A stretch of DNA of 64,000 nt from Microbulbifer agarilyticus. GTDB lineage: Bacteria > Pseudomonadota > Gammaproteobacteria > Pseudomonadales > Cellvibrionaceae. Numbering within the stretch: position 1 is the first letter of the stretch; each line of letters starts with the position of its first letter. The translations under genes and the position numbers were made by a program. Below are positions 43,521 to 51,360 of this stretch, piece after piece. The notes under the pieces were generated by a model. That model was given only the letters and a program-made list of their open reading frames with translations. It was not told the origin of the DNA and did not search any database. Location: the NCBI RefSeq assembly GCF_001999945.1, contig NZ_CP019650.1:930001-994000 (forward strand), in the 5' to 3' direction.

Positions 43521-45056
43521 TTACACGGTCTTGGCAGTAGCCTCGGCTGGCTCAACAGGCTCGATATGGTCGCTGCCCTGGGTTTCCCAGGACTTGGACT
43601 TGAGGCTGATCAGCGCGATCACGGCACCGATACCAATGCTGAAGATGGCGATCTGCAGGTACAGGTTCGGCAGTTCGGAAACATTGTTCGGGTCGAAGTT
43701 GCCGGCCAGCAGGCCGGCAATGATGTTGCCGATGGAGTAGGTGAGTACAAACACACCCATCATCTGTCCGGCGAAGCGGCGTGGAGACAGCTTGCTCACA
43801 GCACTCAGTGCAACCGGGCTCAGGCACAGCTCACCCACGGTGTGCAGGAAGTAAGTGGTCACCAGCCACATCGGCGCGACTTTCAAGCCTGCAGCGGCCT
43901 GTTGGGCAGCGAAGAACATGACGATGAAGCCGGTGGCCATGATGATCAGGCCAATCGCACATTTCATGCCGTAGGACGGCGAGATCATGCGCTTGCCCAA
44001 GTTGATCCATAGGGCGGCGAAGAACGGCGACAGGATGATGATGAACATCGGGTTCACGTTCTGGAACCAGGATGCTGGGATCTCGAAGGAGCCGATCATG
44101 CGGTCGGTGAAGTCACGGCCGAACAGGTTCAGAGAGGAACCCGCCTGCTCAAAGCCGGACCAGAAACACGCGGAAGCTACACACACCAGGAACAGGGCCC
44201 ACATACGCTTCTTCTCGGACGGGCTCAGTTGGCCGGCAAAGTAGATATAGGCGTAGTAGATAAAGAAGATCAGGGTGAAGGCAACGGCTACATACTTGGC
44301 AACGGAAACGGGATCAAACACGATCACGCCGCTCAAGGTCAGCGCCGTAATTACCACAACGGCGGCCACGACTGCCCAGATGGTACCCCAGGCCTTCTTG
44401 GCGCCCGCTTCGGTCATCGGGTGTTCTGGCTTCAGGCTGGCGTCGCCCAGATTTCCGATGGTCTTGCGGTACTGGACCAGGCCGATGGCCATACCCACGG
44501 CAGCGGCGCCGAAGCCCCAGTGCCAGCCCACTTTTTCACCGAAGTAGCCACAGATCATGTAGCCCAGCACGGAACCGATGTTGATACCCATGTAGTAGAG
44601 GGCATAGCCACTGTCGCGACGCACGTCGTCGTCGGAGTAGAGGTGGCCAACCAGGGCACTGATGTTCGGCTTCAGCAGACCGGTACCGGTGGCAACCAGG
44701 ATCAGGCCGATAAAGAAGGTATTCTCACTGGGAATGGCGAGCACGATATGGCCGCACATAATGATAATGCCGCCGTACCAGACGGTGCGCTGACCACCGA
44801 GCAGGCGGTCGGCAATCCAGCCACCTGGGAGGCCCAGGAAGTAAACGGCACCGGTATACAGGCCGTAGACTGCGGTTGCGGCGGCAACGGTGAAGGCGAG
44901 GCCTTCCTGCTGCAGGCTGGCGGTCATGAACAGGACCAGCAGGGCCCGCATGCCGTAGTAACTCATCCGCTCCCACATCTCGGTAAAGAAGAGGGTGGAG
45001 AGCCCTTTGGGATGACCAAAGAAGCCATCGCTGTTGTGTTGTAGTTGTGACGACAT
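43521..45056 (-). CDS. POT-family proton-coupled peptide transporter
   Basis: A 511-residue inner-membrane transporter of the PTR2/POT family, importing di- and tripeptides with protons. The N-terminal helix has FFTEMWERMSYYGMRALLVLF, containing the ExxER motif used in proton coupling; VYGLYTGAVYFLGLPGGWIADRLLGGQ and the later FWSGFEQAGSSLNLF are also typical. It has about fourteen membrane segments, as in bacterial Dtp/DtpT proteins. The promoter region carries a palindrome over the -10 box. Nearby are a predicted cysteine-protease-like lipoprotein and many TonB-dependent receptors, consistent with growth on peptides; this link is an inference. Confidence 0.94.
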   Translation of the reverse strand: MSSQLQHNSDGFFGHPKGLSTLFFTEMWERMSYYGMRALLVLFMTASLQQEGLAFTVAAATAVYGLYTGAVYFLGLPGGWIADRLLGGQRTVWYGGIIIMCGHIVLAIPSENTFFIGLILVATGTGLLKPNISALVGHLYSDDDVRRDSGYALYYMGINIGSVLGYMICGYFGEKVGWHWGFGAAAVGMAIGLVQYRKTIGNLGDASLKPEHPMTEAGAKKAWGTIWAVVAAVVVITALTLSGVIVFDPVSVAKYVAVAFTLIFFIYYAYIYFAGQLSPSEKKRMWALFLVCVASACFWSGFEQAGSSLNLFGRDFTDRMIGSFEIPASWFQNVNPMFIIILSPFFAALWINLGKRMISPSYGMKCAIGLIIMATGFIVMFFAAQQAAAGLKVAPMWLVTTYFLHTVGELCLSPVALSAVSKLSPRRFAGQMMGVFVLTYSIGNIIAGLLAGNFDPNNVSELPNLYLQIAIFSIGIGAVIALISLKSKSWETQGSDHIEPVEPAEATAKTV

Positions 45057-45073
45057 ATCAGCGTTTCCGATTG

Positions 45074-45108
45074 TTATAACGTTATAAGTTAATCCCCTGC
45101 GAGTGTAA
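45074..45108 (-). promoter_or_regulatory. Promoter with overlapping palindromic operator for the peptide transporter
   Basis: On the minus strand TTACAC (45108-45103) and TATAAC (45086-45081) are spaced by 16 bases. The perfect 14-base palindrome TTATAACGTTATAA at 45074-45087 covers the -10 box and is a likely repressor site. The regulator is not identifiable from this window. Confidence 0.6.
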
Positions 45109-45232
45109 CAGCGGTGCCGGAAACTGGCGAATGGTTACAGCTGAAACAGGAAATGAACCTGCGAAAGGTATTCCTACACGACAAGAATTGTGGAAAATCA
45201 GAGATTCAGAAAACGATATGGGGAGAATAACC

Positions 45233-46429
45233 ATGAAAACCCCGGAAAATTCTGGAGTGGCAGGCAAAAAACGTTCATCGCTGACGGCTTGGCGGAACAA
45301 GATCTGGTTTGGTGCCCTGGCGCTCCTCCTGAGCGGCTGCGCCAGTGTCCCGGACGAGGTACACCAGCCAATCGATACTTATTGGCTGCTATCCGGCCAG
45401 CCCCTGTTTGCAGAGCCTGTGCGTCTCTCTGAGCTGCCGGAGGACGATATCCTCGGCCTGGCGCCCGAGATACGGGCTTATCTCGCAGAAATCGCGCCGG
45501 AATCGGGGCCCCAACACCGGCTGCAAATGCTACTCAACGGGTTTGAGCGCCGCGATTACACGGTGCAGTACCACGCGGACAAGACGCTCACTGCCAGCGA
45601 AACCTATTCCCAGCAGGTGGGCAACTGCATGGCGTTCACCGTGCTGATGGTAGCCATGGCTCGGGAGCTCGGTGCTAATGCCTATTTCAATCAGGTGGAA
45701 GTGCCTCCGGTGTGGGGCCACGAGGAAGCCCAGACCTTTGTGGTGTATCGGCATATCAATATGGTGAGCCAGAGTCCGCGTGGACGGCGCGTGGTCGACT
45801 TTAACCTACAGGCTTATGATCCTGTCTACGATCAGCACAAGATTTCCGATACCGAGGCTTTTGCCCAGTACTACAGCAACCGGGGTCTTGAGTTGATGCA
45901 GCAGAGTGAGATGCGTGATGCTTTCCTCTATTTGCGCAAGTCCCTCGAGTTGCGGCCAATCAATGCCGACCTATGGGCAAACCTCGGTGCTTTTTACAGC
46001 CGCAATCAGGAATTTGGTGCGGCTGAGGAAAGTTACAAACGCGCGCTGCAGCTGAAGAGTGATCACGCCATTGCCATGAGCAACCTGGAGCGGCTGCATC
46101 GCAAGCAGGAAGAGTTTGAGCTCGCCGATTATTACGCGAAGCGGGCACGCTACCATCGCGAACGTAATCCGTATTATCTGTATTACCAGGCGCGGGCGGC
46201 GTATGAAGAGGGTGACTATAAAAGTGCGAAAAGCCAGCTGAGGCGTGCTATCTGGCAGTACGAAGATGATCACCGATTCCACTTTTTGATGGGGCTCACG
46301 CGCTTCCGCCTGGGAGAATTCGATGACTCCCGAGAACATTTTACTGAGGCCTTTTCACTGGCGAGTAATCCGACAACTCAAGAGAGTTACCGCAGAAAGC
46401 TCGGACTTTTGTTGGAACCCAAGAAATAG
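45233..46429 (+). CDS. TPR lipoprotein with transglutaminase-like cysteine protease domain
   Basis: A 398-residue predicted lipoprotein: the N-terminus ends LLLSGC, Cys36. Residues about 95-195 look like a transglutaminase/protease-like fold with Cys132 in VGNCMAFTVL, His174 in YRHINMV and Asp189 in VVDFNLQ, the order and spacing of a Cys-His-Asp triad. Residues about 210-390 hold tetratricopeptide repeats (ANLGAFYSRNQEFGAAEESYKRAL, IAMSNLERLHRKQEEFELADYY, YLYYQARAAYEEGDYKSAKSQL). The ATG at 45233 follows GGGGAG; the upstream frame to 45131 has no family character. It is divergent from the peptide transporter with about 176 bases between. It may cut or crosslink envelope peptides; the substrate is unknown. 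Confidence 0.86.
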   Translation: MKTPENSGVAGKKRSSLTAWRNKIWFGALALLLSGCASVPDEVHQPIDTYWLLSGQPLFAEPVRLSELPEDDILGLAPEIRAYLAEIAPESGPQHRLQMLLNGFERRDYTVQYHADKTLTASETYSQQVGNCMAFTVLMVAMARELGANAYFNQVEVPPVWGHEEAQTFVVYRHINMVSQSPRGRRVVDFNLQAYDPVYDQHKISDTEAFAQYYSNRGLELMQQSEMRDAFLYLRKSLELRPINADLWANLGAFYSRNQEFGAAEESYKRALQLKSDHAIAMSNLERLHRKQEEFELADYYAKRARYHRERNPYYLYYQARAAYEEGDYKSAKSQLRRAIWQYEDDHRFHFLMGLTRFRLGEFDDSREHFTEAFSLASNPTTQESYRRKLGLLLEPKK

Positions 46430-46436
46430 TAAGTAT

Positions 46437-46466
46437 AAAAAAAGGGGGCCGGAGGCCCCCTTTTTC
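46437..46466. terminator. Bidirectional terminator between convergent genes
   Basis: GGGGGCC and GGCCCCC with a three-base loop, flanked by A-run and T-run (stem 46439-46465). It serves the TPR lipoprotein on the plus strand and the TonB-dependent receptor on the minus strand. Confidence 0.94.
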
Positions 46467-46500
46467 TCTGACGGAATGTCAGTTACTTCAAATCGAAACC

Positions 46501-49203
46501 TTAGAACTGGTAAGAAGCACCAGCCCAGAAGTAGCGACCCTGGAAGTCGTAGAAGCTGTTCCAGTCGTTGTAGCCTGAGGTATCTTCCGGTGCCTTGTCG
46601 GCCACGTTGTCGATACCAGCAGACAGACGCGTACCTTCGTTGATATCCCAGCCTGCACGCAGGTTCAGGTAAGTCATGGACTTAACCGGCTTGTACGGGC
46701 TGTAGCCATCGTCGAAGTACTGCATTTCCGCACCCATATCCCAGTCGTTACCGTACCAGGTGGCACTGGCCAGGCCGCGCCATTTCACGTACAGACCACC
46801 GGTGGTGCCCACGTACTCGAGGTAGTCGGACTCGGTACCGGACTGCTCGTTGTACTCATTGTACTCCAGCAGGCGGGAAGCCTGAGCGCGCAGACCGAGA
46901 CGGCCGGCATCGAAGTGCAGGTTGTGTACGATGTCGACGTCAACACCGCGGGTGTCGATCTGGCCGATGTTCATCTTCGCACCTTCCAGCGCAACGATCT
47001 GATCACCAGCGCCACGGGTAACAAATTGACACGCGCTTGCAATGCCATCGCGGAAGCAGTCATCCAGGATGCGCTGCAGATCCGGCGAGGTGATTGCGTC
47101 TTCGATGCTGATGTCGTAGTAGTCCAGGGTGATAGACAGATCGTCTACGAAGCTCGGGGTCCACACGATGCCTGCGGTGAAGGTTTTTGCTTCCTCCGGA
47201 GTCAGTTCTTCGTTACCACCGATGTTGGTTGGCACCTGGTTGCCCGCCTGGGTGAAACCAGCACCGACCATGTCGCAGTTTGCCCCCTGGCCGTCGGAGT
47301 TGGACGAGCTGGTGTCACACGGATCGATCAGGTACTCATAGCTCTGCGCAGAACCGCTGAACAGTTCATAGATTCCCGGTGCACGGAAGGAAGTGGAGTA
47401 GCTGGTACGGAAACGCACATCTTCAACCGGTGCGTAAACCAGACCAACTTTACCGGTGCTCTGGCCGCCGAAGGTGCTGAAGTCGGAGTAGCGAACAGCT
47501 ACGTCAGCGGTCAGTTCTTCTGCGAATTTCGCACCTTGCAGGATTGGAAGATTAAATTCCGCGAACACCTCGGTAACGTCGTATTCACCGCCGGTGGCGT
47601 CTTGCTGGTTACCAAAGGTTTCACCGCTCTGGGTTTCCGGGGAGGGGTTGAACTCACCGGATTCTTCGCGGTATTCAACGCCTGCCGCGAAGCCAAGAGC
47701 ACCGCCCTGGAATTCGATGGCATCGATGTCTCCGGACAGGGATGCCCCCACATTCAGCAGCTCGTAGGAGTTATTTTCACGATCGTCGTAGCGGAAATAA
47801 TCCATGATTTCAGGGCTCATGCCGCCCGCGAAATCAAAGTCGAGACCCGCTTCACCGCTGAAGATCTGATCCAGCTTGGTTTTATTGTAGGAGTTCAGGG
47901 TTACGTTTTTGCCTTCGTTTTTGCCGTAGCTCGCGAAGGTGTCCCAGCTCCAACCGTTGGAGAAGTCACCGCTCAGACCAGTGGCGAGGCGGTAGGTGTC
48001 GGTGGTCTGCTCGTAAGAGCGAGTGCCGCCGTCCACCGGGCGAATACGGAAATCGGAGAAACCGTCGACCCAGTCGGTGCCGTGGGCGGCAACGGGAGCG
48101 GTCGGCTCAAGGCCGTCCGGGCTGCCCTGTGCTTCCCATTCGGCTACTGCAGCGTTATACGCAGCCAGCTCGATCTGATAGGCATCGTCCGCTTGTTGCC
48201 AGGCATCCTGCAGCTGATTCTTGATAGCTTCAGGCAGGTGCGTTTCCGGGTTCAGATTAAAGCCGTTACCAGCATACATGGGCTGTGCGGCCAGCTGCTG
48301 GTTGGTGGTTTTGGTAGTGAAGCTTGCTTCGCCCCACAGCTCAACGCTGTTGGTGATGGAGTACTTACCAGATGCGGTAGCGGAGGAGCGCTCCATGGCG
48401 CCAGACAGCCACATGTGTTGGCCAATGTCGTAGCCTGCGTAGTCGCCCAGGGTCACACCGTCTTCCTGGATACTGAAGGCGCCGTAGCGGGTAAAGATAT
48501 TGCCGTTCGGGCCCATGGAGCTGGTCAGGCCAGCCCAATCGCGATCGTTGTAAGTGATTTCGTCGCGCTGGCTGTGGCTGATGTTCGCGATGAAGCTGCC
48601 GCGTTCGCCTTCGCTACCAAAGGTGAAGGAGATGTCACCGTTCTCACCGCCGCCTTCGGAAGTGGCGCCGGCACGGGCATTGATGCGCAGGCCTTCAAAG
48701 GAATCTTTCATGACCACGTTGATCACGCCGGCAACGGCATCGGAACCGTAAACCGCGGAAGCACCGTCGGTCAGTACTTCGATTCGATCGATCATCTCAA
48801 CGGGGATGTTGTTCATGTCCACTGCAGAGCTCACGCCGGAGGCGGAGGATACGAAGCGACGGCCGTTCACGAGCACCAGGGTGCGCGCGGAACCGAGGTT
48901 ACGCAGGTCAACAAATGCCAGGCCCTGGCCACCGTTGTTGTCGTTTGCGTTGATACCGGTGGTACCCATGGACGGCAGCTGGTTCAGCAGCTCGTCAATG
49001 GTGCCAACACCGGAGCGGCTGATCGCCTCGGAATCTACGATGGTAATTGGGCCGGTGGTCGACAGTGGGTCGCGCGCAATGCGGGAACCGGTAACGATCA
49101 CTTCCTCAACGGCTGGGCCGGGGACGTTTTCCTGAGCGGAAACGCCTGCGGCAGCGATACTGCTGAAGGCCGCAATAGCGATACTCAATTTGGTCTTGAT
49201 CAT
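46501..49203 (-). CDS. TonB-dependent outer-membrane receptor 1
   Basis: A 900-residue TonB-dependent transporter: signal peptide (1-23, ending GVSAQE), TonB-box-like VEEVIVTGSRI, plug domain with LVLVNGRRFV and DGASAVYGSDAVAGVINVV, then a beta barrel ending in YFWAGASYQF with a terminal Phe. It moves an unknown substrate across the outer membrane using TonB energy. AAAGGAC precedes the start. It has no STN domain, so it is not a direct signal transducer. Of the five receptors here it is the most distant in position, separated from the others by marC-like and methyltransferase genes. Confidence 0.93.
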   Translation of the reverse strand: MIKTKLSIAIAAFSSIAAAGVSAQENVPGPAVEEVIVTGSRIARDPLSTTGPITIVDSEAISRSGVGTIDELLNQLPSMGTTGINANDNNGGQGLAFVDLRNLGSARTLVLVNGRRFVSSASGVSSAVDMNNIPVEMIDRIEVLTDGASAVYGSDAVAGVINVVMKDSFEGLRINARAGATSEGGGENGDISFTFGSEGERGSFIANISHSQRDEITYNDRDWAGLTSSMGPNGNIFTRYGAFSIQEDGVTLGDYAGYDIGQHMWLSGAMERSSATASGKYSITNSVELWGEASFTTKTTNQQLAAQPMYAGNGFNLNPETHLPEAIKNQLQDAWQQADDAYQIELAAYNAAVAEWEAQGSPDGLEPTAPVAAHGTDWVDGFSDFRIRPVDGGTRSYEQTTDTYRLATGLSGDFSNGWSWDTFASYGKNEGKNVTLNSYNKTKLDQIFSGEAGLDFDFAGGMSPEIMDYFRYDDRENNSYELLNVGASLSGDIDAIEFQGGALGFAAGVEYREESGEFNPSPETQSGETFGNQQDATGGEYDVTEVFAEFNLPILQGAKFAEELTADVAVRYSDFSTFGGQSTGKVGLVYAPVEDVRFRTSYSTSFRAPGIYELFSGSAQSYEYLIDPCDTSSSNSDGQGANCDMVGAGFTQAGNQVPTNIGGNEELTPEEAKTFTAGIVWTPSFVDDLSITLDYYDISIEDAITSPDLQRILDDCFRDGIASACQFVTRGAGDQIVALEGAKMNIGQIDTRGVDVDIVHNLHFDAGRLGLRAQASRLLEYNEYNEQSGTESDYLEYVGTTGGLYVKWRGLASATWYGNDWDMGAEMQYFDDGYSPYKPVKSMTYLNLRAGWDINEGTRLSAGIDNVADKAPEDTSGYNDWNSFYDFQGRYFWAGASYQF

Positions 49204-49721
49204 AGATATGTCCTTTATGTTTTCAGAGGCACTTTTATCTGGTTGCTCTATATCGAGTGCGAGCTGACTTTAAAGGACAAAAATATTTTATGGAACTAAC
49301 CTGACATTCGGGTATCTGCAAGATTTCAAGTATGCTGGTTGTTTTCCGCTCTAATCGTATGAAGTGCGATCTACCGAAAGTCAATATATCCTTATAGTGT
49401 GATTATTTTTATTAGAAATTATTAATTTTTTGAAAAAATTAGGATAACTACGGCTTTCATTCAATTGAAAAGCGATCGATCAAATAGTGTTCAGGCGATG
49501 GTTTGTTTGATTCTTGAGCGCTCTTCGGCTTTTTTGCGACCAATGGAATTAAGTTTCGTCGAGCTTAGATTGCGCAGTTGCAATGACTGAGTGATGGGCT
49601 CTTCGCGGCGACTAGCCGGTATTGCGTCTTGGCAATATCTGAGGAAAGAGCGTTTTTGATAGGTGGGGCAGATTTTAAGAAGTGCACTGGGCGCGATTTA
49701 CGCACCCAGAATTCAAACGGA
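49204..49721. other. 518-base intergenic region upstream of receptor 1
   Basis: No gene is supported. The part 49370-49460 is markedly AT-rich with A and T runs and may hold the receptor 1 promoter. A weak stem (TGGGCGCG against CGCACCCA, one mismatch, near 49688-49708) could end marC transcription. Confidence 0.5.
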
Positions 49722-50306
49722 TCAATTGAGGCTTTGTTTTATACCATCGAGGAACAACTGTACCGCGAGCATTACCAGTACCATCCCCATCAACCTTTCC
49801 ACGGCAATAAGTCCTCGATTTCCCAGCAGCTTAGCCAGCGGAGAGGATGCCAACAGGATAACTGCCGAAACGCCCCAGGCACCAAGCAGTGCGAGCGTCC
49901 AGTTCCAGAGCTGCTCTCCTTCACTGTTTGTCATCAGCATCAGAATCGCCATGGTGGAGGGGCCAGCGACCAGAGGCACTGCCAGCGGCACAAAGAAGGG
50001 TTCACCTTCCAGTCGCTCACCCATAATGCCGCCCTCAATCGGGAACACCATCCGTATGGCAATCAAGAACAGGATAATCGCGCCTGCAATGCGAATCGCT
50101 TCCTGCGACAAACCAAGCCAAGCGAGTACAAAGCGTCCGGCGTACAGGAATACGAGTAAAACGATTAGGGCGAAGATCAGCTCGCGCATGATGACGAAAA
50201 GCTGGCGTTTCGGTGGGACGTTCTTCAGTGCCGCAAGAAATACTGGGATATTACCCAGAGGGTCCATAACAAACAGTAGGGTCAGGAAGGCGGTTAGGGT
50301 ATCCAT
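49722..50306 (-). CDS. MarC-family integral membrane protein
   Basis: A 194-residue protein with six predicted membrane helices and the family motifs LFVMDPLGNIPVFLAAL at the N-terminus and FPIEGGIMGE followed by PLAVPLVAGPSTMAILML in the middle. MarC/YhgN proteins are inner-membrane proteins of uncertain function; an old link to multiple antibiotic resistance has not held up. The methyltransferase ends 48 bases upstream on the same strand, so read-through between them is possible, but base composition differs between the two genes. Confidence 0.93.
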   Translation of the reverse strand: MDTLTAFLTLLFVMDPLGNIPVFLAALKNVPPKRQLFVIMRELIFALIVLLVFLYAGRFVLAWLGLSQEAIRIAGAIILFLIAIRMVFPIEGGIMGERLEGEPFFVPLAVPLVAGPSTMAILMLMTNSEGEQLWNWTLALLGAWGVSAVILLASSPLAKLLGNRGLIAVERLMGMVLVMLAVQLFLDGIKQSLN

Positions 50307-50354
50307 GTATAGTTCTCGAGATATGGGTGCGGTGCGAACTTACGGCTAATCACG

Positions 50355-51284
50355 CTACTTCGTCAATGAAATATAGACCCCAATTGTACTTCCGCTATGC
50401 TTAAATTCCGTCGCTACGGAATGTGTAAATCCGATCTCAGTTGCTAAATTCAAGATAGTGGCTGTTTTATTGTCATCAAGTGATGCGTTGAGCATGTCTT
50501 TCTGACGCTTAAATGCAGATAAATACACACTTTTTCTCTGCGCCAGAAGGTCCTCTACTTCTTGTGTAGTTTTAGACCCTAAGAGTTTAAGAGTGTTACT
50601 AAGATCACTTACGATTAATTGGCACAGTTGTTGACCGGGGAACATCTTCCGCAGTCTATTGACCGCATCGTTCAGAGATTTTGCTACGGTTACATTGCTT
50701 TTTTCTGCATTACTCCGTGTGCGGATGAAATGAATTGCCAATTCAAAAATATTTAACTCCTGTAGAGCAATAGCGTATATGTCGATTTCATCTTTTGTGG
50801 ATTTTATTAGCGAGGAATTACTAGAGTGACAAACAAAGTGGGCTGTAGAGCCGGTCTTTAACACTCGAAATACTTCAGGAAGAGATTTCTCCCAGTTGCT
50901 ATATTCAATGCCGTATTGGGAGGAGATTAGGTGAAACTCATTTTCTGAGAATGGAAGCTCCTCGCAAGGAGTGTTGCTCAAAAATGTCACATCTTCCCGT
51001 GCTTTCTCTATTCCCTGTGTCGAATTCAGAGTGGGATTTATTTTTGCTGAATCTATGCCAAATATATTCGCGCTTCTATTCAATTTCTTAAGTGTTTCGT
51101 GGGCAATACACGGGATGGCGCCATTCCCTGTCGCAAGATCAAGTATGTATTCGTCTTGGTTTACTGCCGAAAATTTCTGTTCCCAAAACGATTTTAGGTT
51201 CCCTGTGTAGTTGTTTTGCAGCGATGCTCCAAATGTGGTTATAAACCCTTGTCGCCAAAATTCGGTCCAGTGTGCTTCGCTCAT
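50355..51284 (-). CDS. Class I SAM-dependent methyltransferase, AT-rich
   Basis: A 309-residue protein with the class I SAM-binding motif ILDLATGNGAIP near residue 48, the acidic post-motif region FGIDSAKI, and motif LPFSENEFHLISSQYGIEY near residue 115. The last 130 residues are helical and match nothing I know, so the substrate is unknown. Codon use is clearly more AT-rich than in every neighbour, with many AAA, ATT and TTA codons, which suggests recent acquisition. It starts directly after the terminator of receptor 2, with GGGAG in front of the ATG at 51284. Confidence 0.85.
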   Translation of the reverse strand: MSEAHWTEFWRQGFITTFGASLQNNYTGNLKSFWEQKFSAVNQDEYILDLATGNGAIPCIAHETLKKLNRSANIFGIDSAKINPTLNSTQGIEKAREDVTFLSNTPCEELPFSENEFHLISSQYGIEYSNWEKSLPEVFRVLKTGSTAHFVCHSSNSSLIKSTKDEIDIYAIALQELNIFELAIHFIRTRSNAEKSNVTVAKSLNDAVNRLRKMFPGQQLCQLIVSDLSNTLKLLGSKTTQEVEDLLAQRKSVYLSAFKRQKDMLNASLDDNKTATILNLATEIGFTHSVATEFKHSGSTIGVYISLTK

Positions 51285-51296
51285 TAGTTAGCTCCC

Positions 51297-51326
51297 AAAA
51301 AAAAGGGCCAACAAAAGTTGGCCCTT
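51297..51326 (-). terminator. Intrinsic terminator of TonB-dependent receptor 2
   Basis: Perfect ten-base stem (51303-51312 with 51317-51326) around a four-base loop, running on the minus strand into eight T bases, 35 bases after the receptor 2 stop. Confidence 0.94.
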
Positions 51327-51360
51327 AATATCTTAAGTAAACTTAAGAATACATGGCTTC

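Noticed and set aside
46915..49299. A 794-codon open frame on the plus strand opposite receptor 1
   Set aside because: It is the antisense of a clear TonB-dependent receptor, has no domain of its own, and arises from GC-rich codon bias that removes stops on the opposite strand.
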